Part shown: in pieces, positions 42,262 through 51,417 of the stretch
Layout: each line of letters opens with the position of its first letter
How positions within the stretch are numbered: position 1 is the stretch's first letter
NCBI GenBank assembly: GCA_903858935.1
Contig: CAIOKO010000039.1
Location: forward strand, 20,199-84,198
DNA length: 64,000 nt
Direction: 5' to 3'
DNA from: an uncultured Schlesneria sp.
Lineage (GTDB): Bacteria; Planctomycetota; Planctomycetia; Planctomycetales; Planctomycetaceae
Position numbers and translations under genes: made by a program
Notes under the pieces: model-generated
What the model saw: the letters and a program-made list of their open reading frames with translations, nothing else
Told to the model about the DNA's origin: nothing
Database searches by the model: none

Positions 42262-43743
42262 TCAGACGAAAAACAGAAACGTCACCATGATGAAGATCGG
42301 GATCAGGATGCCGCCTGAGTAGAGCATATAACCGAAGAAGCCCGGCATCTTGACATTGTTCTCTTCGGCGATCGCCTTCACCATGAAATTCGGACCGTTG
42401 CCGATATATGTATTGGCACCCATAAAGACCGAGCCGCACGAGATGGCAGCGAGAATTTTAGCAGTTTCTACTGCTTCAGGCAGATTCAGAAAGTGATGCA
42501 GATATCGCCCTTCTTCCGCATTAACACCGTACATGCCACAGGCCGTCACAGCGAATGTCAGATACGTTGGGGCGTTATCGAGGAAGCTGGAAAGAATACC
42601 TGATGCCCAGAAGAACTCGGCGGGTGTATCGACCCCAAGCGTCTTCCCTTTGACGTTCAGGATCGCCAGTGCAGGGATCATCGTGATGAAGATACCGGCG
42701 AACAGGACCGCCACTTCGATGATCGGCCCAAGACCGAAGCGATTCTTTTCCCGTGTCGCATTCGACGTCATCAGGTAGCAGGCAAGCGCGGTCAAAGCCA
42801 TCAATGTTTCCTGGGCACCAAACGGCCATGTCTCACCGCCGCCTGGAAGTATCTTCTGAAAGAACGCATTTCCGTATCCCTGGCCGCAGCAATAAATGAT
42901 CGCGACGATCGCGGCGAGTCCCAGAAAGTTGTGCTTTCCTTCGATTCCAAATGGCTCGGGCGAAACAGGTGTTTCCAATTCTTCTTCCTGTTCGGGGGTT
43001 GAGGCTTCCCGGTGGACCGCCAACCAGTCCCAGATGAAGAATACGACCAGCAGCGTTCCATTCACGACTGCCCACTGCGGCGTCAGGCGCATTGTCCATT
43101 CGAAGGGAACTCCCATCAGAAAACCGAGAAACAATGGCGGATCGCCAAGCGGCGTTAATAACCCGCCGCAGTTCGAAACGACGAAGATAAAGAAGACTAC
43201 CACATGCGCCACGCGAGTCCGTCGTTCGTTGGCGCGTAACAGCGGTCGAATCAGCAGCATCGAGGCACCGGTGGTGCCGATAAAGCTGGCAATACAGGCC
43301 CCCAACGCCATAAACAACGTGTTGATCAAGGGCGAACCATGCAGTGCTCCTTTGACGTAAATACCGCCGCTGATTATGAACAACGAACCTAGCAGCAGTA
43401 GAAACGACACATATTCCTTACCGGAATGTTCCATGGCTTCGACGCCGTGATGTCCAAACGTGAGCAGATATGCGATCACGGGGAGGCCGAGCGTCGCGAC
43501 GATGATTCCCTTGTTCCGGTTATGCTCCCACCAGTGCGGGTTCAACAGAGGAAATAGCGCGATACACATCAGCAGCAGTGCAAAGGGTGTAATCGCCGCC
43601 ACATTCATCATGTCGCCCAGCTTCTCGGGGGAGTGCACCGCATCCCCGGCCTCTGATGCGAGAGCCGACGACCCGAGCATCGAGACGACAACGATCAGGA
43701 TAGAAAACAGTCTTGGCAGCAGTCGATTCACGGCGGTTCTCAT
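42262..43743 (-). CDS. Na+/H+ antiporter-type permease (NhaD/CitMHS group)
   Basis: About 493 residues from the ATG at 43743 (another Met is six codons upstream). A cleavable or anchor segment (LFSILIVVVSMLGSSALAS) is followed by about a dozen membrane helices. Family features: FALLLMCIALFPLLNPHWWE, MALGACIASFIGTTGASMLL, VSNCGGLLTPLGDPPLFLGF, and SCGSVFMGANTYIGNGPNFM near the end, the paired re-entrant half-sites of the ion-transporter superfamily. It likely exchanges sodium for protons; dicarboxylate transport cannot be excluded. Confidence 0.85.
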   Translation of the reverse strand: MRTAVNRLLPRLFSILIVVVSMLGSSALASEAGDAVHSPEKLGDMMNVAAITPFALLLMCIALFPLLNPHWWEHNRNKGIIVATLGLPVIAYLLTFGHHGVEAMEHSGKEYVSFLLLLGSLFIISGGIYVKGALHGSPLINTLFMALGACIASFIGTTGASMLLIRPLLRANERRTRVAHVVVFFIFVVSNCGGLLTPLGDPPLFLGFLMGVPFEWTMRLTPQWAVVNGTLLVVFFIWDWLAVHREASTPEQEEELETPVSPEPFGIEGKHNFLGLAAIVAIIYCCGQGYGNAFFQKILPGGGETWPFGAQETLMALTALACYLMTSNATREKNRFGLGPIIEVAVLFAGIFITMIPALAILNVKGKTLGVDTPAEFFWASGILSSFLDNAPTYLTFAVTACGMYGVNAEEGRYLHHFLNLPEAVETAKILAAISCGSVFMGANTYIGNGPNFMVKAIAEENNVKMPGFFGYMLYSGGILIPIFIMVTFLFFV

Positions 43744-43841
43744 TAAGCATTCACGTGACAAGAAGTCGGCAATTCTCAGTCATTCAATCCGATGACATGT
43801 GTAAAGTCGAGCCACTGAAACCATTGTGTGACTAACCTCAG

Positions 43842-44600
43842 TCACATTCCCTTCGGTAAGACGAACCCGAACCGCGACCAGGCTGTCGGGACAGGTGCTT
43901 CAAGTCGAACGGCATCGTACCGAACCGGATGTTTCAGGAGTAATCGCCATGCGTGAAGCGCGATCGGTGTCTTTTGAGGATCGTAACTCGCCTCTTGCTC
44001 CGACGACAGCGCTGCCCCGTATTGACGGTCATCGATAATCGGCCAGCCACGCGACGCAAGTTGCACACGAATCTGATGCATGCGGCCAGTATGCAATTCG
44101 ATCTGAATCAACGCACGGCCCTCCTTGACGGCAATCACGGCATAGTCGAGGACTGCCTGCCGGGCACCATCAGTCCCTTCGGAAACGACACTGACATGGG
44201 CCGCCTCAGCATCTTTCAGCAGCCAGTCAACCAGTCTCCCTTCGCTCGGAATGGGAACGGTTTCGGTGACGGCGAGATAAATCTTCTGGATCGATCGTTC
44301 GCGAAACTGTTCAGCCAGGCGAGCCGCAGCCTTTGAGTTCTTCGCGAAGATCACGATGCCAGAGACGGGCCGGTCCAGACGATGTGGCACTCCCAGATAA
44401 ACGTTCCCCGGCTTCGCCAGCTTCTGTTTGAGATAGGCTTTCACTCGCCCTTCCAGCGAGGGCTGAGCATGCGGAACCCCTTGGGTCAGCAATCCGGGTG
44501 GCTTATTAACGGCGATTAACGGCCCATCCTCCAGCAGAATGTCTAATTCTGACAAAGGCTGTTCGGAAGGTTTGTTCGGTGGTGTGAAGTCGGTTTCCAT
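43842..44600 (-). CDS. RluA-family pseudouridine synthase
   Basis: 252 residues. It isomerises uridines in rRNA or tRNA. The catalytic box is VPHRLDRPVSGIVIFAKNSK with the conserved Asp. PLIAVNKPPGLLTQGVPHA is motif I, QKIYLAVTETVPIPSEGRLV follows, and IELHTGRMHQIRVQLASRGW is motif III. No S4 domain is present. It starts 27 bp after the LptC/LptA-like gene on the same strand and is probably in the same transcript. Target position unknown. Confidence 0.92.
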   Translation of the reverse strand: METDFTPPNKPSEQPLSELDILLEDGPLIAVNKPPGLLTQGVPHAQPSLEGRVKAYLKQKLAKPGNVYLGVPHRLDRPVSGIVIFAKNSKAAARLAEQFRERSIQKIYLAVTETVPIPSEGRLVDWLLKDAEAAHVSVVSEGTDGARQAVLDYAVIAVKEGRALIQIELHTGRMHQIRVQLASRGWPIIDDRQYGAALSSEQEASYDPQKTPIALHAWRLLLKHPVRYDAVRLEAPVPTAWSRFGFVLPKGM

Positions 44601-44627
44601 GCCGTAATGGTATCAAGACTTCGACAC

Positions 44628-47600
44628 TTATTGCGATTGCGAACCCTGACCCTCGATCACCTGGTCGCCTCGTAGACTTCTGAGTTGTGGATTGAACTCA
44701 ATGCGCCGACCGGCAATGTTACTGGAACCGATTTCTGTGAGTCGCGCATTTCGCTTGCCATGTGCCAGAAGGATATAAAGCCCCTTGGAACCGTCGAAGC
44801 TGATATCATCTGCCGAGGCCGTAAATCGACGTCCATCGACCTGACCTTCGACTTCGGCGTTGCCGATTCCAATCAGTTGGCGGTATTCAACGGGGTTTCG
44901 GTCAGTCTTGGGGTAGTTCATAAACTGAAGCTTGTCACAGCGCATCGTCCCGGCTTTGGAGGGAAGGTTGTCCTGGTCTACCTTTTCGTTGGGCAGTCTG
45001 ACTGGACCATGGATCACCTCAACCCGATCGTCGATTGTGGCCGTTTGCCGTTCTGACGAGCCGCTTAAATTTCCATCAACGTGTCCAGTTAGCTTCCCTT
45101 CGAATTGAATTCGGGTGTAATCCCATTCAGCGATTTCAACGGGGATCGGACGATTCGCCTGAATGGTATCTTTGGGTGCGAAACCACTACTCCCCTTTTG
45201 CTGTCGTCGCCATAACTGGACTTCACCGGGGCCCTGCGCGATCACATCGCCTGTGGAATGATTCCACTCGAATTCGCCGACGCGACCGCGATATTTGTCG
45301 ATCAGTTTTTTCTCGAAATAGGTTGAGTTTTCGAACCTGACGTTCTCATGACAATGAATGATTTTCAGAGCGGGATTGGATTCGAGTGTTGTTGACTGAA
45401 ACGAGAGTCGCTCCAATAACTGAACTTCCATTTTTTCGCAGTGCATAATGGCCAGCCCAAGCTTTGCTTCGACCCGTCCCACGAATTCCGCTTTCAGACC
45501 ATCGAAGTTCATGAATTCGTCCCAGTGAACATTCAGATCGCGATTGGCTGCTCCTTCCAAACCAGGAATTTTTGCCTGATTGGGGATTGGGAATTTCATC
45601 CAGCCTGATCCATTCACCCACGCTCGGTTCTCGCCCCGATTGAAGTGAATTTCTTTCCCTTCCAGTTTGAATCGCTCATCACGAATTTTGGCGGGTGATC
45701 CAAAAATATGAATGATTTCGTGGTTCAAAGACTGGTTTTCAAGGTCGACCTGGTCTCCTTCAAGTTCCAGCGGCTTTTCGCCCGGGACCCGTTCCTGCGA
45801 GATTTCGACTTTTCCTTCTGAGTGGACGGCGATCAATTCGGGATCTTGCTTTTCTTGCAGACGCCGCATTCGAACACCGATCTTGTCTGCCGATACAATG
45901 ATCGGTTTGTCCGATGGGTTCAGCGAATTTTGCGATGATCCCGGTTTGCTGTTTTTCGAGTCACGTTCGGTTGATTTGCTTCGACTGACATTCCGTTCGA
46001 CGGGGATGTTCGCAAATCCCACCTGATGGTCTTCGTAAGTCACAAATGAGGCGGGTCGAAAACCGGATCGCGATTTTTGTCTCCCTGTGGCTGCTTGAGC
46101 TTGAGATTCGATGTCGTCGTCTTCGAAGCGGATATCGAGCTCGTTAGTTCGATGGATCTGCATTTGAGGGCTTTTCAACGCGACACCACGTTGGGCTAAC
46201 AGCCGCTTTGGCTCCGGTGCGGGGGGTTCCTTCGCTGAACTGTCCCCGGGGGCAGGTGACGAAATCTTGAAGGGAACAAGCCAGATCCTGATCGATTCGG
46301 CAATCAAACCCGTCCCGAGTTCAGGTTGTCCAAAGTGGGCTTTGTCCTGCAGTTCCACCAGATCCAGTTGTGTTTCCGGGTCCGTTGTTTTACTGAGTTG
46401 AGTCTGCCACGTTGCGACAAAAGCCAGCTTACCCGTTTTGTCATCGACATAACTCAATTCTCCGGCGCCAAGGCAGATCAACGAATCGAGACTGATCTGG
46501 TTGCCCGAAGCTTGCCCTAATTGAGCTTCGATCGTCGGTACCTTCAGTTGCGAGCCATTCTGCAGGACCGTGACAACGTTCCTGGGTCCGATAGAACTCA
46601 TTGACAGAGTACCCGTCTCGGCGCTATACGTCAGACGGTCCATATAGGCCTTGGCTTTTTGAGAATTCGAAATGATTTTGACCTGTTGCCCCTGTCGTCC
46701 CTCCGCCTCAAGCCAGCTGAATTCCAAATCGCTTTCGATCTGTTGAAATTCTTTCTCCCGCTTTTTCTGATCTTCAGATTTCGCATCGACCGTGGCGTTC
46801 ATGTCGTTACGTTTCTTCGGAGTGAACTGCAGCGTCAATTTGTGACAGTTCAAGCGGTCAAGTTTGTCCTTAGCACCGGTCTGAACGATGACTTCGTCCG
46901 TTAAGACGGCGGTATTTGTCGCAACCGTATAATCTAAATCGCCGTCACACTGCACGTTGACGGGCACCAGTTCATTTCCCTGGGGCATCTGGATTTCTAA
47001 TCGGACATGATTATTCTTCGGCAGGCTCGGGTTCGCGATGAGCGACATCGATTGGACACCGTAAACGTGAGGCCGATCTCGTCCTGGCAGGCCCTCAGCA
47101 GGAATCAATCGCATTGTCATTCGCGAGGCCGACCCTCGATGCGACTGGAACCGGAAGTGAACGGGATTCAACGTATAGAGATTCAATTCGGTTTCGTCGA
47201 AAATGAAGTTTTGACCAACGACCGACAAGCCGTCGGGCCCTGAAATTTCGACGTCACCAACCAGCACGGCCCTGACGACACGACCCGGGTTCGGCGTTTT
47301 TTCATCGAATGCCGATGCGAATTCCACCAGAGCCTCATGAGCGACGATCGAGAAGGCTTGCTCGTTACCCTCTTTATCGATTGAAACCCAGATGACAGCA
47401 AATTTTTCAAAGCGAATTCGTTTGTCATTTCCAGGTTCCTGCCTCCAGTGCTCGGTAAACACGAAAGCTTGTTCGGCGCGCAGCATGTACTTGGACTTTT
47501 TCGCCCATTCCGAAGCGGGGATGTAGGTCGCCGCGACACGGACGTTTTCCGCTGGACGCTGGGCCTCGCTGTATTCATCCTTTTCGATCGATTGATCGGG

Positions 47601-47705
47601 CTTTGCCGGGACTACAACAACTGGTCGAATCGCGACGGAATAAATTCCATACAGCATCGTTAAGCTGATGGCGGTCACGACGGTCAAGACCAGGCGTTGA
47701 AACAT
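44628..47705 (-). CDS. Very large LptC/LptA-like (OstA-fold) envelope protein
   Basis: 1025 residues from the ATG at 47705. One N-terminal membrane helix (VLTVVTAISLTMLYGIYSVA) and no others, so most of it would be periplasmic. Residues about 50-260 resemble LptC-type beta-jellyroll; the second half repeats OstA-like strands: SADKIGVRMRRLQEKQDPEL, VDLENQSLNHEIIHIFGSPA, KIRDERFKLEGKEIHFNRGE and FTASADDISFDGSKGLYIL, ending in QLRSLRGDQVIEGQG. A disordered Ser/Lys-rich linker lies around 560-620. It follows kdsD by 47 bp, matching kdsD-lptC-lptA order in proteobacteria. It may form a long lipopolysaccharide bridge in one chain. Inference from fold and context. Confidence 0.68.
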   Translation of the reverse strand: MFQRLVLTVVTAISLTMLYGIYSVAIRPVVVVPAKPDQSIEKDEYSEAQRPAENVRVAATYIPASEWAKKSKYMLRAEQAFVFTEHWRQEPGNDKRIRFEKFAVIWVSIDKEGNEQAFSIVAHEALVEFASAFDEKTPNPGRVVRAVLVGDVEISGPDGLSVVGQNFIFDETELNLYTLNPVHFRFQSHRGSASRMTMRLIPAEGLPGRDRPHVYGVQSMSLIANPSLPKNNHVRLEIQMPQGNELVPVNVQCDGDLDYTVATNTAVLTDEVIVQTGAKDKLDRLNCHKLTLQFTPKKRNDMNATVDAKSEDQKKREKEFQQIESDLEFSWLEAEGRQGQQVKIISNSQKAKAYMDRLTYSAETGTLSMSSIGPRNVVTVLQNGSQLKVPTIEAQLGQASGNQISLDSLICLGAGELSYVDDKTGKLAFVATWQTQLSKTTDPETQLDLVELQDKAHFGQPELGTGLIAESIRIWLVPFKISSPAPGDSSAKEPPAPEPKRLLAQRGVALKSPQMQIHRTNELDIRFEDDDIESQAQAATGRQKSRSGFRPASFVTYEDHQVGFANIPVERNVSRSKSTERDSKNSKPGSSQNSLNPSDKPIIVSADKIGVRMRRLQEKQDPELIAVHSEGKVEISQERVPGEKPLELEGDQVDLENQSLNHEIIHIFGSPAKIRDERFKLEGKEIHFNRGENRAWVNGSGWMKFPIPNQAKIPGLEGAANRDLNVHWDEFMNFDGLKAEFVGRVEAKLGLAIMHCEKMEVQLLERLSFQSTTLESNPALKIIHCHENVRFENSTYFEKKLIDKYRGRVGEFEWNHSTGDVIAQGPGEVQLWRRQQKGSSGFAPKDTIQANRPIPVEIAEWDYTRIQFEGKLTGHVDGNLSGSSERQTATIDDRVEVIHGPVRLPNEKVDQDNLPSKAGTMRCDKLQFMNYPKTDRNPVEYRQLIGIGNAEVEGQVDGRRFTASADDISFDGSKGLYILLAHGKRNARLTEIGSSNIAGRRIEFNPQLRSLRGDQVIEGQGSQSQ

Positions 47706-47752
47706 GATTGGCTCGCGATAGGAATGACGCACTATCAGGCGTGTTTTCGGCG

Positions 47753-48778
47753 TTACGTGTTTGGTTTCGTGTCTTTGCCCAACCCGATCACATCGGTGAT
47801 ATCGATCATTCCGAGTGGAACATCGTCAGCATCGACAACGGGAAGTTCGCTGACATGCTTGGCGCTCAACAGTTGCAACGCTTCTTCCAGAATCGCATCA
47901 GGACCGACTGTTAAAGGACGGACGGTCATTACTTCGGAAATCGGTCGATCGAACTGGTCATCCCGTCGTTGTTCGAGCAGTCGAGCCAGATCACTGTCGG
48001 TGAACAGACCGGACAGTTTTCCCTGCTCATCAACAAGCATCACAGCTCCTGTCCGTCGACCGGGACGAGAGAGACTGACAAACACCTCCCGAATCGTTGC
48101 AGTTTCAAACGCGATTCGAACTTGTTCGACAGGTCGCATCACATCCTTGACCGATGCCAGTCGGCGGCCCAGGCTACCTCCAGGATGGAAAGCCGCAAAT
48201 TGACGCGGCGTGAATTGTTTCCTCTGACTTGTAACCAAAGCCAGGGCATCACCAATGGCGAGCATGGCCGTGGTACTGGTCGACGGAGCCAATCCGTGAG
48301 CACCCGCTTCGATCAATCGTCCCAGACAAATCGTGGCATCGGCCTGCGCACCCAATGTGCTGGCATCACTCGCCGTGACAGCAATGAGAGGTTGCTGCTG
48401 ACTGCGGATAATTGGCAATAGCCGTGTCAGTTCTTCGGTTTCGCCGCTATTCGAAAAGACTAACCAGACATCTTCGGAGCCAACGCAACCAAGATCGCCA
48501 TGCAAGGCTTCCGTAGGATGCAGGAAATAGGCCCGGGTTCCGGTTGATGAAAGGGTCGCCGCTATTTTCTGTCCAATCAGTCCTGCTTTGCCAACGCCGG
48601 TGACAATGACACAACCGCGACAGGTCGCCAACAAATCCACGGCAGTACAAAATCGAAGATCCAGCCGCTGTGACAACTCGGTCAGAGCACTCCCTTCGAG
48701 GGCCAGAATGGCGCGAGCCTCACGCAACTGTTCCAAGTGCGTAAACGGAACAACAATGTGTTCAACAGCAGAGCTCAT
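47753..48778 (-). CDS. kdsD: D-arabinose-5-phosphate isomerase
   Basis: 341 residues. It interconverts ribulose-5-phosphate and arabinose-5-phosphate, the first step towards Kdo in lipopolysaccharide. The SIS domain fills residues 1-200: GCVIVTGVGKAGLIGQKIAA, FLHPTEALHGDLG with the conserved His, LVFSNSGETEELTRLLP, and ALALVTSQRKQFTPRQFAAF then HPGGSLGRRL. Two CBS domains follow (about 210-335), with GLFTDSDLARLLEQ and VVDADDVPLGMIDITDVIGL. It heads the transcript that contains the LptC/LptA-like protein and the RluA-type enzyme. Confidence 0.93.
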   Translation of the reverse strand: MSSAVEHIVVPFTHLEQLREARAILALEGSALTELSQRLDLRFCTAVDLLATCRGCVIVTGVGKAGLIGQKIAATLSSTGTRAYFLHPTEALHGDLGCVGSEDVWLVFSNSGETEELTRLLPIIRSQQQPLIAVTASDASTLGAQADATICLGRLIEAGAHGLAPSTSTTAMLAIGDALALVTSQRKQFTPRQFAAFHPGGSLGRRLASVKDVMRPVEQVRIAFETATIREVFVSLSRPGRRTGAVMLVDEQGKLSGLFTDSDLARLLEQRRDDQFDRPISEVMTVRPLTVGPDAILEEALQLLSAKHVSELPVVDADDVPLGMIDITDVIGLGKDTKPNT

Positions 48779-49420
48779 CGGGTCGCATCCTTGCAGAGCA
48801 TCCCACAGCCGTCCTGGCTAAGGGGGCGAAGTGTACTCAGCGCTCGAAAGACGGTCAATCTGGGTTTGACGGTCCACTTGCGTTGTTTTGCGTCTGGTTT
48901 TCCAGGAAGAGCCGCGACACAAGGCATTACGTTAAATGGCTTTATGTGTGCAGCTTGGGAGTCTTTCGCTCCGCCGCATACCATCGCTTGGCTAGCCCTG
49001 TAGGATCTTTCACAAGGGAAGGCCTCTGTCCACAAGCCACCAGTCCTAACCCGCGCTGCGGCTTTCTCAACTTGCGATGGGGGGCTGGCCTTTTCAATTT
49101 TTCAAACAGCGGACGACGCCAACACAGTGATGGCGAATTTGGTCTTGGGGCATCACCGAAGTCCAGGCGACGGCAGCACCGTGGTCTGGTTCCCGAGAAA
49201 CTACACTTTTAGCGAACCTGACAACGAAAAAAGTCTGCGATTTTTCGGAAGACTCATCATAAAGCCAATGTGAGCGGGGCTTCATAAGTCTGGCAATGCG
49301 ACGATTTCGTCGCTCCGACGGAAACGGAGTGTGGTGCCATTCACGAAAAAGACGCCTCCGCCTTGATTACGAATTGCAATTGAAGGTCGGAATATTCTCG
49401 CTTATTTCGATTCCGCGAGA
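48779..49420. other. Intergenic region upstream of kdsD
   Basis: 642 bp. A small 7-bp hairpin GCGACGA-TT-TCGTCGC lies at 49298-49313, followed by CTCCGACGGAAACGG. A plus-strand frame 48883-49212 has no family features. I looked for RNase P, SRP, tmRNA and tRNA landmarks and saw none. It presumably holds the kdsD promoter and the end of the G8 transcript. Confidence 0.4.
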
Positions 49421-51391
49421 TTATTTTGGCGACGGGATGCCGACGCGAATTCGATGCGGGTCGGTCTCAATGTTTCCTGAGATATCTTCGGCTCCGGCTG
49501 AGATGATCCCGTCCGAAGGTTCGTCGATCGCGATTTCCCATTCCGTGAACCCGGGTGCGACGGAACGAGCCTCGCATCCGTTGACCAAGACTCGACGGAT
49601 CTCGCCGTTGTCCGCCGAAGTCCCTCGGACCAGGCGCTGGCCGTTTCTGGGTGAGGCGACAAATGTCACAACTGTAATCGGTGAGGAATCGTCGCGCACC
49701 TGGTGCGTCTCATCAGCGGCAGGGGCTGGGACAGCTCCGGCGAGATAGCAGCGCCGGATCGTCGTGTTGCGGTAGGCACGGTAACCGTCGGAAGCGTGGG
49801 ACACACCGTAGCGGCAGCGATCGATCGAAAGTCCGTCAACGAACAGATTGGGGACGTCCGTCCGGAACGCCCATGAGCAATCCCAAATTCGCGTGTTCTG
49901 TAGCACGAACAGATGATCGGGATCGGGACCGACACTGTGAGAACCTTCTCCCAGGTCAATACCATAAAGTTGCGCATGGGCTTCGTTATCCAGAAATCGT
50001 ACGAAAGGAAGCGTGCGGATATCGACCGTTTCTCGATGTCCGCTGGTCAGAAGCACTTGTTTGCGGAGGTCGTCGGCGGGGGATGTGACCGCTTCGTAAC
50101 GGAAGCCGTAGCGATCACATTCGACTGCGACGTTACGTGTAAGCGTGTTGAGACTGTTCGCCCACCAGAAGCCAGCACCGGAATTATCATCGAAGGCCAG
50201 TGCCTGTTCTGGTAAACGCTTCCCCGCGTAAGCCTGAACGGCCAGATTTCGGTCCAGGACGTTAAGCGTCTCAGTCCCGTCTTCAAGGAAAAATCCATGG
50301 CCTACCGATTGGTAACCGACACAGTCCCGAACGACAAGTTCGTTGGTCCCGTGAATCGTAATCCAACGGTTTCCGCTGTCCCAGACCGAAGCGCCGACGA
50401 CGGAACTCCCTCGCATTGTCTGTCCGACCAGATGGAAATGGATCGGGTACCGGCCTTTGACCCCCTCCTTGCCCAAATGGCGAAACTCGGCATAGCCGAT
50501 CGAGCCGGAGGAATGACGGTGGTACATCGTGTGGCCGCGTCCCTGAGAAGTGTCAGCCGATTCGATAATGACGTTTCGGCTGAGGTTGGCAATCTCGCCT
50601 CTCAGCCCTTCTGGCATCGAATGGCCTTCCGCAAGAGGGCGGTCGAGAGTTAACTCGGTCCCATTAATTGACCGTATAAACCTCTCTTCGGTGAAGCGGG
50701 GGAGTGACCCGATTCCGGGTCGAAGAGTCTCTTTTTGTTTGCGGACTCGGTTCGTTGCCGCCGTTATCAGGATGCGATCCCCTTCGCGCCAACCCGTTAC
50801 GGCTTCAGCAAGATGAACCACCGTGTCGCCGGGCTGTGTGTCGTTGCCAAGCTTGACCCATGTGCGGCTCATGGACGCACCTTGAAAGTCCATTCGGCCC
50901 CCGCAACAAACGATCGCCGGGCACGATTCGAGGTTCATCCCTTTTATGGCGACCAATCGGATTAGTGCGGTTTTTCCCGCCTCAATGGGCCGTTCGGCAG
51001 AACCGACCTCCAAAGTTGGAACCGGTTGATTCGGATACGGCAATGTCGGGTGATCGTCGCAGTCGAAGCCGTTCTCGCTGGCGTCATCGCCGGGCTGGAT
51101 TTTGATCAGTCCAACATCGAGCCGAGTATTCTGGTCCGCGATAAATCTGAGCGTGCCTGACACGTGGATCGAACGGATCGTTTGATCGGATTGCAGGTCG
51201 TACAACACGACGTGGTCTGTCCGCACTTGTACGCGAGCTTGGGCCGACGGCACGACCCCTTTTTCCCAAGTTGACGCGGCGGACCAAGACCCGCTCTGGC
51301 GAGAACGGATCAATCCAGTTTCATCCGCCAATAAGGGTGAGAGGACGCCGAGCCAGGCGAGAAAGCAGATCCGAGCTTTGACTGCGACCAC
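49421..51391 (-). CDS. Secreted G8-domain / parallel beta-helix protein (CEMIP/TMEM2/PKHD1-like)
   Basis: 656 residues with a signal peptide (RICFLAWLGVLSPLLADE). The G8 domain is at about 25-160: SGSWSAASTWEKGVVPSAQA, then VLYDLQSDQTIRSIHVSGTL and RFIADQNTRLDVG. A right-handed beta-helix follows with the diagnostic GRYPIHFHLVGQTMRGSSVV and SVWDSGNRWITIHGTNELVV, as in animal CEMIP, TMEM2 and fibrocystin-L. A short C-terminal beta domain ends the protein (FVASPRNGQRLV ... GCEARSVAPG). The animal proteins degrade or bind hyaluronan; a bacterial relative may act on extracellular polysaccharide, but this is inference. Confidence 0.85.
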   Translation of the reverse strand: MVAVKARICFLAWLGVLSPLLADETGLIRSRQSGSWSAASTWEKGVVPSAQARVQVRTDHVVLYDLQSDQTIRSIHVSGTLRFIADQNTRLDVGLIKIQPGDDASENGFDCDDHPTLPYPNQPVPTLEVGSAERPIEAGKTALIRLVAIKGMNLESCPAIVCCGGRMDFQGASMSRTWVKLGNDTQPGDTVVHLAEAVTGWREGDRILITAATNRVRKQKETLRPGIGSLPRFTEERFIRSINGTELTLDRPLAEGHSMPEGLRGEIANLSRNVIIESADTSQGRGHTMYHRHSSGSIGYAEFRHLGKEGVKGRYPIHFHLVGQTMRGSSVVGASVWDSGNRWITIHGTNELVVRDCVGYQSVGHGFFLEDGTETLNVLDRNLAVQAYAGKRLPEQALAFDDNSGAGFWWANSLNTLTRNVAVECDRYGFRYEAVTSPADDLRKQVLLTSGHRETVDIRTLPFVRFLDNEAHAQLYGIDLGEGSHSVGPDPDHLFVLQNTRIWDCSWAFRTDVPNLFVDGLSIDRCRYGVSHASDGYRAYRNTTIRRCYLAGAVPAPAADETHQVRDDSSPITVVTFVASPRNGQRLVRGTSADNGEIRRVLVNGCEARSVAPGFTEWEIAIDEPSDGIISAGAEDISGNIETDPHRIRVGIPSPK

Positions 51392-51417
51392 GGCCGCTCC
51401 AACAAAAAATACCTTAC

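Noticed and set aside
48883..49212. 109-codon plus-strand frame upstream of kdsD
   Set aside because: Low-quality protein text (many Arg, Ser, Cys), no ribosome site, and it lies in an expected promoter region.
48779..49420. Possible structured RNA (RNase P, SRP or tmRNA) in the kdsD upstream region
   Set aside because: I checked for the conserved cores of these RNAs on both strands and found none; only a small 7-bp hairpin is present.
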